A stretch of DNA of 58,141 nt, from positions 1 to 58,141 of the forward strand of contig CAZCCV010000013.1 in the NCBI GenBank assembly GCA_964497515.1. Reading direction: 5' to 3'. The DNA is from CAZCCV01 sp964497515. GTDB taxonomy: Bacteria > Armatimonadota > UBA5829 > DTLH01. The notes beneath the pieces were generated by a model that was given only the letters and a program-made list of their open reading frames with translations, was not told the DNA's origin and did not search any database. Of the stretch, positions 8,803 through 16,883 are shown one piece after another (the stretch's first letter is position 1; every line of letters starts with the position of its first letter). A program made the position numbers and the translations under genes.

Positions 8803-10473
8803 GTGAGTTCGACAAATACTCTAGGAAAGTATCAGATTCTCAGGGAAATTGCGCGAAGCAACGACATTGTCTACGAGGCGACAGATCCTGCGCTTGATCG
8901 TCGTGTTGCCGTAAAAGAACTGAATCTACCACCCAACCTTACTGGCGCGCAAAAGAGAGAACGTATTGAGCGTTTCCTCCGCGAGGGAAAGGCTGCAGGC
9001 CAACTGGCTCACCCCAATATTGTCACCATTTACGATGTAGGGCAGGAAGGCGACCGCTTCTACATTGCTATGGAGTTCCTCGAAGGGCAGACGCTCCGAG
9101 ATGTTCTTCAGATGCGCGGTGCCCTGCCCGTAAAAGATGCCATCGACATAACGCTCTCGCTTGCGTCTGCTCTCAGTTATGCTCATCAGCATCACGTGGT
9201 TCACCGGGATGTAAAACCAGAGAATGTGCAGATTCTGCCAGGTGGGCACGTCAAACTAACAGATTTTGGAATAGCACGGATTATGTCGGAGCCGTCCATC
9301 ACGGCTGATGGACAGGTCTTTGGCACTCCGAGTTATATGTCTCCCGAACAGGTCTCAGGAAAAGCGATAGATGGGCGAACTGATGTGTATTCGCTCGGAG
9401 TCCTTCTGTACGAAATGTTGGCAGGTCAGAAACCGTTTGCAGGCGATACAGTGATCACCATCACCTATAACATAATGAACTCCGAACCTGCACCACCACC
9501 GGGAGTGCCACAGCATTTGGTGAGTATTCTCCAAAAGGCTATGGCAAAAGATGCCGACCTGCGCTATCAGACCATTGACGATTTTGCAGATGCCCTGCGA
9601 AGTGAACCACCAAGCGGCAACATTTTCTTTTCAGATCCGTTTCAACCTGCCACTGGAACCACTATGGGAAGACCGGTGCAATCTCCGAGCTCCTATACGA
9701 CGCAGACACCGCCACCGACATATTCACAGGGTATACCGGATCCGTTTGCTCAGCCTTCATCGGGATCGCCTTCCGCGACTACTCCCCCTGTCCATTTGCC
9801 GCCCCCTGCCCCACGAGTGCCAATTTTGTCTGGAGAGACAAAGGCGTTCGTTGGGACTCTACTGCTGGTGCTCGGACTTTTAGGAATGCTATTAGTCGCT
9901 ATTTGGGCGACTATGCAGGCTTACGAGGCCTATGCCCACCGCACGTTGACTGAATTGGCGGAGAAACACCTCGTTCAGGGAAACAAACTGATGGACGAAG
10001 GCAGAGTTGATGCCGCAATGAAACAGTACGCAGACGCCAAACGTATTGCTGAGAATGCCAAACCCGGCTCGCAAGCTCGCAGGAATATTGCTGAATCATA
10101 CTCGAAACAAGCTGAGCACGCGCTTAGAACCGGCAATGCGAACGTTATCAAACAGACTGCAGATACAATGATACAGATTGACCCATCGTGGTCTGCTGGG
10201 TATTACTATCGAGCGATTGCCTATTACAATTCCAACAACCCAGACTATGACGCGGAGTTTAGAAGAGCCATAAAGACTGGCGGAAACGACGATTACGCAC
10301 AGATGGCACGCAAGGATCTGAGTAAAATCTATATTCAGATAGGCAAAAGGCTTGCCGAACAAGGCAATCCACTGGAAGCCAAAGAATACTTCCGCAGAGT
10401 TGTAAATGACAAAGATATCTACGACGAGGAATCTGTTGAGTCGGCAAATCAACAACTCCAAAGTATTCCGTGA
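8803..10473 (+). CDS. Membrane Ser/Thr protein kinase with atypical glycine loop
   Basis: Eukaryotic-like (Hanks) kinase domain in residues 1-270: Lys38 in VAVKEL, catalytic loop HRDVKPEN (Asp136), DFG in LTDFGIARIM, and GTPSYMSPEQ closing the activation loop. A proline-rich linker, one transmembrane helix (LLLVLGLLGMLLVAIWAT, near residue 350) and a TPR-like helical C-terminal region follow, which would lie outside the cytoplasm. The ATP-binding glycine loop is unusual: IARSNDIVYEA stands where GxGxxGxVY is expected, with no glycine. The remaining catalytic residues argue that it is still a kinase. GTG at 8803 follows the phosphatase gene by 9 bp. Expected to phosphorylate TQ/FHA proteins of this cluster (inference). 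Confidence 0.9.
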   Translation: MSSTNTLGKYQILREIARSNDIVYEATDPALDRRVAVKELNLPPNLTGAQKRERIERFLREGKAAGQLAHPNIVTIYDVGQEGDRFYIAMEFLEGQTLRDVLQMRGALPVKDAIDITLSLASALSYAHQHHVVHRDVKPENVQILPGGHVKLTDFGIARIMSEPSITADGQVFGTPSYMSPEQVSGKAIDGRTDVYSLGVLLYEMLAGQKPFAGDTVITITYNIMNSEPAPPPGVPQHLVSILQKAMAKDADLRYQTIDDFADALRSEPPSGNIFFSDPFQPATGTTMGRPVQSPSSYTTQTPPPTYSQGIPDPFAQPSSGSPSATTPPVHLPPPAPRVPILSGETKAFVGTLLLVLGLLGMLLVAIWATMQAYEAYAHRTLTELAEKHLVQGNKLMDEGRVDAAMKQYADAKRIAENAKPGSQARRNIAESYSKQAEHALRTGNANVIKQTADTMIQIDPSWSAGYYYRAIAYYNSNNPDYDAEFRRAIKTGGNDDYAQMARKDLSKIYIQIGKRLAEQGNPLEAKEYFRRVVNDKDIYDEESVESANQQLQSIP

Positions 10474-10526
10474 TGATTGCTGTAGCTTTAGGTTGGCAAA
10501 CTGATTCCCTTGAATGAGGTGTTGAA

Positions 10527-10907
10527 GTGGAAAACAACGGACACGAACCGACTGTCTGCCAGTTGGTTAGACTGAGCCAGGTAGAATATGAAACCGACCC
10601 AAACCAGCCGGATCTCATCGGTTGGTCAGTTGTCGACGCTGAAGGCGAAGAGGTTGGGACACTGCACGATATGCTGGCAGATATCGATACTGGGGAAATC
10701 CTATTCGCGATCGTCAACTACGCCGAGCGGTGCATTGCTGTGCCCTTGGAGCTCATGTTTCTTGACGAGGACAACCACCGGCTGGTAATACCAGTTGAAA
10801 AAGAGACCATCAATTGTGCTCCGGAGTTCAACGACAACACAGAGGATCTTGAAACACACGTAGACTTTTGGAACCAGCAAATCACAGAGTGCCACGAGGA
10901 AGACTGA
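10527..10907 (+). CDS. PRC-barrel domain protein
   Basis: Small soluble protein of 126 residues whose central part (LIGWSVVDAEGEEVGTLHDMLADIDTGEILFAIV and PVEKET, given here as a continuous beta-rich region at about residues 30-95) fits the PRC-barrel fold, with the characteristic 'G..V.D..G..IG.V.D...D...G...' pattern. Such barrels occur in RNA-processing factors and in photosynthetic reaction-centre subunits, and bind proteins or RNA; the function here is unknown. GTG at 10527 is chosen, with GAGGTG about 6 bases upstream. It closes the plus-strand run; the next gene is convergent. The C-terminal 25 residues are acidic with HVDFWNQQ and no known motif. Confidence 0.7.
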   Translation: MENNGHEPTVCQLVRLSQVEYETDPNQPDLIGWSVVDAEGEEVGTLHDMLADIDTGEILFAIVNYAERCIAVPLELMFLDEDNHRLVIPVEKETINCAPEFNDNTEDLETHVDFWNQQITECHEED

Positions 10908-10969
10908 TTTGTCAGATTAGAACCAGCCCAAGAGCAAAGACTCACTAGTAACGATTCTCTGAGAAGTCC

Positions 10970-12067
10970 TCAATCTGCGTTATCGGCGACAGACTGTCTT
11001 CTTCTGGCATTTTCTTTTGTCTTGGCGATCTGTTGATCAGATACTGCCTTTTCAAAACTGCGGAAACCAGCAATCTCAAAGCCGTGCTTATCACCAATGG
11101 CTGTTATCTCTTCCACCTGCCTTACGCTCACTTCCTTGCCCAGAGTAAAACTCTCGTAACGTCTCTCGAGAGCAAGCATCATTGTCTCGGACATGCAGGC
11201 ATAGGCAGTCTTAGGAGGAAAACCAAAATCGAAATTGAACTCCACGTCGCCCGGAACTGCAACCACGCCACCTTCCATAACCAGCACATCATCTCGTTCT
11301 TCCACAACGCGTTTTGAAACGTCGCGAGGCCGCGCTACGTCGCAGACTACAGCTCCACTCTTAATAAACGATGGATGGATTATTGCATCAACTGCGCTCG
11401 ATACTGCCAAGACGATATCGGCGTCTCCGATCCCCTGCTCCACATCGTTTGATATTACAACATCTGCTCGTCCTTTTCCACGGAGATCACCTGCAATCTC
11501 GGATAGCGGATCTTTGGCGAGTCCGACTAGTGCGACGCGGGCAGCATCTCGGCACAGTATCTCGGCACATGTTCTCCCGATAGAACCGGCAGCACCTACC
11601 ACGGCGACGTTTGCCTCTTCCGGGTTGATGCCCATTAATCTTGCGGCTTTAACGGCGCCCTGAATCGCAGTCGCTACCGTATAACTGTTGCCGGTGGTCA
11701 CAGCAATATCGACGTTATCTGCGATGGTCTTGCCTCCATCGCCGACAACCGAAGTGAAGGCACCAAGCCCCACGATTTTTGCCCCTAGCTCCTGAGCAAT
11801 TCGGGCAGCTCCGATGATTTTGCTATACACGAACTCAGTTGGCAGCTCCATCATCTGTTTAGGCGTTAAGGGACAGCCTACCAGCCAGCCTTCAGCCTCA
11901 ACTCCGGTCTTTGATCGAATACCGGTAATATGAGAGACCATCATAGGGCTCTTCTTCGTCAGACCCCACTCAACCCAGCTTTCGGGAAGATACTTGACGA
12001 ACGGATACTTCCTTGCTGCATCCCGTTTTGCATCCAGTGGATGGATGATGAACCCAAATCTCTCCAA
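10970..12067 (-). CDS. Acyl-ACP-reductase-like NAD(P)-binding protein
   Basis: A 365-residue protein resembling cyanobacterial long-chain acyl-[acyl-carrier-protein] reductases and shikimate-dehydrogenase-like Rossmann enzymes. It has TTGNSYTVATAI, the nucleotide-binding VAVVGAAGSIGRTCAEIL, VCDVARPRDVS, and a C-terminal ACMSETMMLALERRYES...ISV-like block found in that reductase family. The family enzyme reduces acyl-ACP to aldehyde through a cysteine thioester; which Cys serves here cannot be decided by eye, so the substrate is open. TTG at 12067 is taken as start, two bases after the upstream stop with GGGAGAG in place and giving MERFGFIIHPLD, as in homologues; the frame itself is open a little further. 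Co-transcribed with the next conserved gene. Confidence 0.6.
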   Translation of the reverse strand: MERFGFIIHPLDAKRDAARKYPFVKYLPESWVEWGLTKKSPMMVSHITGIRSKTGVEAEGWLVGCPLTPKQMMELPTEFVYSKIIGAARIAQELGAKIVGLGAFTSVVGDGGKTIADNVDIAVTTGNSYTVATAIQGAVKAARLMGINPEEANVAVVGAAGSIGRTCAEILCRDAARVALVGLAKDPLSEIAGDLRGKGRADVVISNDVEQGIGDADIVLAVSSAVDAIIHPSFIKSGAVVCDVARPRDVSKRVVEERDDVLVMEGGVVAVPGDVEFNFDFGFPPKTAYACMSETMMLALERRYESFTLGKEVSVRQVEEITAIGDKHGFEIAGFRSFEKAVSDQQIAKTKENARRRQSVADNAD

Positions 12068-12069
12068 TG

Positions 12070-12987
12070 CTACTCTCCCAATCTCCGTACAGTCGGCTTC
12101 CAATCCATCTGCCGAAGGACTGTCATATAGTCTTCCGGCTGCATTTCTTCCGGACGTTTTCCAGACAAGGCTACGACTATCCCCTCCACTACGTTGGTGG
12201 CGAAAGTGCGACCATCGAACTCTTTTGTAGAAGTGATAATTGTGCTCACCCCGCGTTCCTTAAGCAGTTCAATGTCTGATCCGGTGAGTGTGTTAGTTAT
12301 TACTGTCTTACCCTTCAAGAACCCCGATTCTGGCGAAGGCAGATGATGAAAGATAAAATGCTTGTCCCCTGCAACTACGTCTGCCCATTTGAAATAGCTG
12401 CCGTATTTCGGGCTGATTCTGTCTTGCTTTTCCCCCGTTGGATACAACCACTGAAATGGAAGACGAGCGATAATCGGCAGAAACACAAAAGCCAGCAGCC
12501 TGAGCGCCCTAAAGCTTCTTATTGGAATCGGCACTCCAACTGCAAACAGCAAATCGCCGTAGACAAAGTCCCCTGCGCACTTCGCCACGGCTTCCGCAAC
12601 ACCGAACCGATCGACCGCCGATACCAGCAGAACGTGTTTTGAACTGAAATCCAGAATGCCCTCATTCTGCAGCCATTCAACTGTTTCGCGCTCGAGTGTG
12701 TTCTTTATGCCGCTGCCATCGACAACTGGCGTTCTTTTGACCAGTCTAGCCAGTCTATCTGCATCGCGTATAGTATATCTGCGCTTCCCGGCATATAGAT
12801 ACCTGTCGATTCCACCCAGACCAATAGCATCTACTTTGCCGTCGAGCTCTTGCAGCAACTCGGCGTACCGTTTCATATCGCCATTGGTGCCTATTCGCGA
12901 TATTTCGAATTCCTGACCAAGAAATGTTTGGACTGAAGTCTTATCGCCCTTCGACGAGCCCAAACTCACACTTACTACGCGCTTCAT
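12070..12987 (-). CDS. Conserved 'quinate 5-dehydrogenase-like' protein of unknown function
   Basis: Begins MKRVVSVSLGSSKGDKT and carries AIGLGGIDRYLYAGKRRYTIRD, VDGSGIKNTLER, GDLLFAVGVPIPIRS and PFQWLYPTGEKQ. These blocks match proteins widely labelled quinate 5-dehydrogenase in databases, a label I doubt because no classic Rossmann GxGxxG is evident. A short hydrophobic stretch (LRLLAFVFLPIIARL) could touch the membrane. The gene overlaps the end of the dihydrouridine synthase gene by 47 bp and is followed after 2 bp by the acyl-ACP-reductase-like gene, so the three are translated from one message. Acting together with the reductase is plausible but unproven. Confidence 0.65.
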   Translation of the reverse strand: MKRVVSVSLGSSKGDKTSVQTFLGQEFEISRIGTNGDMKRYAELLQELDGKVDAIGLGGIDRYLYAGKRRYTIRDADRLARLVKRTPVVDGSGIKNTLERETVEWLQNEGILDFSSKHVLLVSAVDRFGVAEAVAKCAGDFVYGDLLFAVGVPIPIRSFRALRLLAFVFLPIIARLPFQWLYPTGEKQDRISPKYGSYFKWADVVAGDKHFIFHHLPSPESGFLKGKTVITNTLTGSDIELLKERGVSTIITSTKEFDGRTFATNVVEGIVVALSGKRPEEMQPEDYMTVLRQMDWKPTVRRLGE

Positions 12988-13966
12988 CCAAGACTTCCTC
13001 TATGTCCGACAGACTGCAGGTCGACATTATCCGAGACCTCAAAGCTGCTGCACCTGGAGCACCCTTAAGGTACCAAGCTATGTGCCCACGCATTTCATTC
13101 GACGCCCGCCTCTCACCCACACGATCTACTAAGAGCCTGGCGTGTCTTCTTGCCCCTTCTATTCTGGTCAAGAAGTCAGGAGGTTCAGGAGCTGCCCCAG
13201 TTGTAAGATAGCAGTGTATCCTATGAAACACCCAAGGGTCACCCAATGCCGCCCTGCCTATCATAACACCATCACAGCCTGTTTCGCTAAACATCTTTGA
13301 TGCAGCCTCTGGTGTCCGCACATCTCCGTTTCCGATAACTGGGATCGCCACCGCATTTTTCACTGCTTCAATTATCTGCCAATCGGCCTCGCCAGAGAAG
13401 CGCTGCGTGGCAGTACGTCCGTGCACTGTGATTCCTGCGCCGCCGTTAGCTTCAACCATTCGAGCCACTTCTACAGCAGTTGTCTGTTCGTCGTTCCAGC
13501 CGATTCTGGTCTTCACCAAAACCGGCAATTTGACAGCCGCGACTACCGCTTTGATCATCTTTTCGACCTTGGAGAGATCCTTCAGAAGCGCTGAACCAGA
13601 GCCGGAGCTTACAACTTTCGGTGCTGGACAGCCCATATTGATCTCAATTATATCAGCCCCAGCCTCCTCGATGACCTGTGCGCCACCCGCTACCACTTCT
13701 GGATCCGGCCCAAAGACCTGCGCTGAAACCGGTCTTTCATCATCTGTCCAATCGAGCATCGCGTGAGTTCGTTTGTGCTTGTATTTCAACGCAAACGCGC
13801 TGATCATTTCACTCGTCACTAGTCCGCAGCCTCCTGCTTCTTTGCAGACTAGTCGGAACGCACGGTTGGTTATCCCGGCCATTGGTGCAAGGATTAGAGG
13901 CGGGTCGATTGTTATGTCCCCTATCTTAAAGGGCAGGCAGCGAGGCAATGTGGCTTGACCGGTCAT
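12941..13966 (-). CDS. dusB: tRNA-dihydrouridine synthase (DusB type)
   Basis: Flavoenzyme that reduces uridines in tRNA D-loops using NADPH. Visible features: LAPMAGITNRAFRLVCKEAG at the N-terminus (FMN site), EINMGCPAPKV with the catalytic Cys, VLVKTRIGW, GAGITVHGRTATQ, IGNGDVRTPE and GVMIGRAALGDPW, all in the normal order for Dus proteins of about 340 residues. ATG at 13966 is separated from the coaX stop by 3 bp, implying coupling. The end overlaps the next gene by 47 bp. Subtype DusB is favoured by length and by the SEMISAFALK-like region; I am sure of the Dus family, less so of the subtype. Confidence 0.9.
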   Translation of the reverse strand: MTGQATLPRCLPFKIGDITIDPPLILAPMAGITNRAFRLVCKEAGGCGLVTSEMISAFALKYKHKRTHAMLDWTDDERPVSAQVFGPDPEVVAGGAQVIEEAGADIIEINMGCPAPKVVSSGSGSALLKDLSKVEKMIKAVVAAVKLPVLVKTRIGWNDEQTTAVEVARMVEANGGAGITVHGRTATQRFSGEADWQIIEAVKNAVAIPVIGNGDVRTPEAASKMFSETGCDGVMIGRAALGDPWVFHRIHCYLTTGAAPEPPDFLTRIEGARRHARLLVDRVGERRASNEMRGHIAWYLKGAPGAAALRSRIMSTCSLSDIEEVLDEARSKCEFGLVEGR

Positions 13967-13969
13967 TAG

Positions 13970-14740
13970 TCAGTCTCGCACGTTCTTTTCGTAGATGAGT
14001 CGAAGTCCGACCAATGTGAGATCTGGGCAGACCTCTTCGATAGTTTTGCTTTCAGCAGCAACCAGCTCAGCGAGACCACCGGTCGCGATAACCCTGGCCT
14101 CTTGCCCCATCTCTTCTTTGAAACGCGCAACAATCGAATCTACTTGGCCTGCAAAACCAAAGAGCACACCGGACTGAATGCTTTCGACCGTTGTAACACC
14201 AATCGCACGTTCTGGGCGAACGAACTGCACTCTTCTAAGCTGCGAGGTTCGACTTACTAACGCTTCAATGGATATTTCTATGCCAGGCGCAATTGCTCCA
14301 CCTAGATATGTGCCATCTGAGGCAATGGCATCAAACGTAGTGGCCGTGCCGAAATCCACTACAATGACAGGACCTGAATACAATGCGTGGGCTCCAACGG
14401 CGTTTGCGAGCCTGTCGGCGCCGACATCGGTCTTCGGAATGTAGTTCGTATCAATACCGGCCGTTTTGGCATCTACAAAAACTGGATTGTCTATACTAAA
14501 GTGCTGCTTCGCCAGCGTAGCAAGTGGCATAACCGTGGCGGGGACAACTGTAGACACCACTACCCCGTCTATGTCGGATAGATTCAGGTTCGCCGCAGCG
14601 AACAGACCTTTGATAAGCACGCTGTACTCGTCGGCAGTGCGATACGCGACTGTCCGGACTCTCCATCCGGCCACCAGCTGTTCCCCTGCAAAGACGGCAG
14701 CTTTAGTATTAGTGTTTCCTACATTGATTGCGAGCAGCAT
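13970..14740 (-). CDS. coaX: Type III pantothenate kinase
   Basis: Catalyses the first step of CoA synthesis, phosphorylating pantothenate. The ASKHA-fold motifs are present: MLLAINVGNTNTKAAVF (phosphate loop), VDAKTAG, TDVGADRLANAVGA, IVVDFGTATTFDAI, GGAIAPGIEISIEAL and VIATGGLAELVA. The length of 256 residues is normal. ATG at 14740 is preferred over the in-frame TTG at 14749 because CoaX proteins start directly with the MLLAIDxGNT motif; the Shine-Dalgarno is weak. A good promoter lies at 14795-14823 and a terminator-like hairpin sits between it and the start codon, so expression may be set by premature termination. First gene of the coaX-dusB-two conserved genes operon. Confidence 0.93.
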   Translation of the reverse strand: MLLAINVGNTNTKAAVFAGEQLVAGWRVRTVAYRTADEYSVLIKGLFAAANLNLSDIDGVVVSTVVPATVMPLATLAKQHFSIDNPVFVDAKTAGIDTNYIPKTDVGADRLANAVGAHALYSGPVIVVDFGTATTFDAIASDGTYLGGAIAPGIEISIEALVSRTSQLRRVQFVRPERAIGVTTVESIQSGVLFGFAGQVDSIVARFKEEMGQEARVIATGGLAELVAAESKTIEEVCPDLTLVGLRLIYEKNVRD

Positions 14741-14750
14741 ATTGTTCAAC

Positions 14751-14784
14751 CAAAAAGGAGCAGCCTGTCAGCTCAGCCTGCTCC
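14751..14784 (-). terminator. Terminator-like hairpin in coaX leader
   Basis: Read on the minus strand, GGAGCAG (14784-14778) pairs with CTGCTCC (14763-14757), extended inside by CTG/CAG across a G-G mismatch, and is followed by five T (14756-14752). It follows the CAP gene (stop at 14820) but also lies downstream of a good promoter and only about 11 bases before the coaX ATG, so it could end the CAP transcript, attenuate coaX, or both. Confidence 0.75.
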
Positions 14785-14794
14785 TAACGTGTCA

Positions 14795-14823
14795 ATTGTA
14801 TCGGTTCATGCCCATTTCGTCAA
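14795..14823 (-). promoter_or_regulatory. sigma70-type promoter for coaX operon
   Basis: On the minus strand TTGACG (14823-14818), a 17-bp spacer and TACAAT (14800-14795). It overlaps the last bases of the CAP-protein gene. The predicted transcript would start near 14788 and run at once into the hairpin at 14784-14757. Confidence 0.6.
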
Positions 14824-15500
14824 TCGATTGATGCTAGGAAGAGTTGCGTAACCCAGAACTCGCCGGTTGTCGGCAGGACGTATATGCCAACCCCTACCTT
14901 CTCATAACGACTGTTAAGAATGTTGTCTCTATGATCCACACTGTCCATCAGGCAACTGTGGCCACGATTGACATCTATCATCGAACAGTAGAAAAGATTC
15001 TCTCCTACCAATGCCCACTCTGGGCGATGGTCAATTCCGCTGAGATAGCGATCCAACGGAGTAGTTAACCCTTTGGTAGGCGACAAATGACTGAAGTAGT
15101 CCTTTTCGCACATTTCCAGACTGTGCTGCCGAGCAATATTGGCAACTGACGAATCTACTCGGAGAGCACGCAAACCACGGGACATCCGCTCGTGATTGAT
15201 TAGATCAACAAACCTCTGTTCCAAATCTGCTACGTATTCTGGAGTTATACTTGAAACTGTATCTCGGCCGGGTTCCATCGCTTCTACTTGAAGCGCAGTC
15301 GGCAGCGGAGAATACGATAATCCATCTGAAGATATGTCAAGATCCAGTGGCTCTAATGAAGGTGTAGGTGAACCGGGCATAGAGAAAGCTGGTTGGGCAG
15401 CCTGCGTGTAATGCACCGCTGGGATCGGCTTAGCCATTGCCGTGGAAGAAAAGTTCGAACCCAGTGTAAGCACTGCAAGATACATTGTAAGACTGCACAT
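14820..15500 (-). CDS. Secreted CAP (SCP/PR1-like) domain protein
   Basis: An N-terminal hydrophobic segment (MYLAVLTLGSNFSSTAMA) looks like a signal peptide. After a proline/serine-rich linker of about 75 residues, a CAP domain covers about residues 90-226: LINHERMSRGLRALRVDSSV, ARQHSLEM, DYFSHLSP, GENLFYC, HRDNILNSRYEKVGVGIYV and WVTQLF. The conserved histidine and glutamate positions of the CAP cavity are present (H in SHLSP, E in GENL). Bacterial CAP proteins are secreted and of mostly unknown function. The start is secure: GAGGAGGT is placed 5 bases before ATG 15500. Probably monocistronic. Confidence 0.85.
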   Translation of the reverse strand: MCSLTMYLAVLTLGSNFSSTAMAKPIPAVHYTQAAQPAFSMPGSPTPSLEPLDLDISSDGLSYSPLPTALQVEAMEPGRDTVSSITPEYVADLEQRFVDLINHERMSRGLRALRVDSSVANIARQHSLEMCEKDYFSHLSPTKGLTTPLDRYLSGIDHRPEWALVGENLFYCSMIDVNRGHSCLMDSVDHRDNILNSRYEKVGVGIYVLPTTGEFWVTQLFLASID

Positions 15501-15744
15501 AGGCTACCTCCTCGATGACACATAATCACAATTCCGTACAGGGACACTAGAGCACATACCGGTTTGTGAGTGTGCCAACGACTGCTTGAGGCGTGAAAAC
15601 TGGCCATTCAAGCGTCATACGGTGCATGTTATCACAAAACTCGCCTATGGTGTCAAGAAAAAACTGGCATTTTTGTCAGGTCATCCGGCACACAGAGTGC
15701 ACCCTCATTCTTTTATGGATTTGAGCAAAGGGAGGGGTTCTAAG

Positions 15745-16869
15745 ATGCGGTTAGTAATGTGCCTTGCAACCTTGGTTGTGCTCGGTATAGCGTTCTCTTC
15801 GATGCCTGCAATGAGCTTGATTCCCCAAATGGGAGAAGAAGAAATAGAAATGGGCCAGGATATCGTTGAGGATATGGCCGAGACGGTAAAAATCCTCGAT
15901 GATGCGGATCTTCAGGCTCGTGTAGATGAAATCGGGCAATCAATAGCCGAAATCGCTAACAGGCAGACTATACACGCGTCTTACGGCAATTCCACCATTA
16001 CTCCCTTCAGCTATTCATTCAAAGTAATCGATAGCAAGGACGTAAACGCATTTTCGATACCCGGCGGATTCATTTACATTCACAAAGGGCTGATCGATTT
16101 CTGCGAATCCGACCATGAACTCGCGAGCGTGATTGCTCACGAAGTGGCTCACTGTGCTCATCATCATATGGTTCACATAATGCGAGACCAAGCCCGACTG
16201 GACGGCAAGCTGGCTCTTGTTATGATGGCTGGATACTTCAGCAGCGGCAATTTCCGCGATATGTCGAACGTAGTAGCCAGCGGTGGATATATACGCACCG
16301 GAAAGACAAGCAGCTTCATTCAGAAAGCCGAATGGGATGCGGACGCTACAGCTATGGTTTACATGAGTGAGGCCGGTTACAACCCTGTTGGAATGCTTAC
16401 ATTTCTGGAACGGCTTGGAGAAAAGCCCGATGTGGTCAACTGGGGAATCCTGCAGACCCACCCTCGAACAGAAGAACGTGTTCAAGCTATAAAAGAGATT
16501 TTGACTGACACGGGAGTAGAAGTCGATCGACGCGCGGTTACTACTTCTTACAATGCTGTCGTAACATTAGACGAACAGGAAGATCATGTTAGCCACAGTG
16601 TAGAAGTTGGTTCAAGATTAATCTGTAAACTGGTACATAAATCCGCTGCCATACGTTTTGCTGATCAGATAAATGAACTGCTCGGCGATTCACTCCGCTA
16701 CTGTGAGCTCAGTGTTTTGGGAAATAGACTGATTGCAAGAGGCGACCCGATACTGGTTGTATCTGACCTCGATGCAGAGTTGTCAGGCAAATCTTCTGAA
16801 GAATTAGCTGCCGATGCGTTAAATGAGCTTCGGAAGGTTATTTTTCGGCAGATGATAGCTGAAATGTAA
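15745..16869 (+). CDS. Secreted or membrane M48-family metalloprotease
   Basis: Zinc metallopeptidase of the BepA/LoiP-type M48 group. A signal peptide (LVMCLATLVVLGIAFSSMPAMS) precedes the EEIEMGQDIVEDM region, FSIPGGFIYIHKGLID, the zinc site HEVAHCAHHHM (His132, Glu133, His136) and KAEWDADATAMVYMSEAGYNP, which provides the third ligand, followed by THPRTEERVQAI. The last 100 residues form an extra domain without recognised family. ATG at 15745 is chosen because GGGAGGGG lies 7 bases upstream and the signal peptide then starts directly; the frame is open for another 53 codons upstream without support. In diderms such proteases maintain envelope protein quality. Confidence 0.88.
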   Translation: MRLVMCLATLVVLGIAFSSMPAMSLIPQMGEEEIEMGQDIVEDMAETVKILDDADLQARVDEIGQSIAEIANRQTIHASYGNSTITPFSYSFKVIDSKDVNAFSIPGGFIYIHKGLIDFCESDHELASVIAHEVAHCAHHHMVHIMRDQARLDGKLALVMMAGYFSSGNFRDMSNVVASGGYIRTGKTSSFIQKAEWDADATAMVYMSEAGYNPVGMLTFLERLGEKPDVVNWGILQTHPRTEERVQAIKEILTDTGVEVDRRAVTTSYNAVVTLDEQEDHVSHSVEVGSRLICKLVHKSAAIRFADQINELLGDSLRYCELSVLGNRLIARGDPILVVSDLDAELSGKSSEELAADALNELRKVIFRQMIAEM

Positions 16870-16883
16870 GCGTAGTTTAGGGG

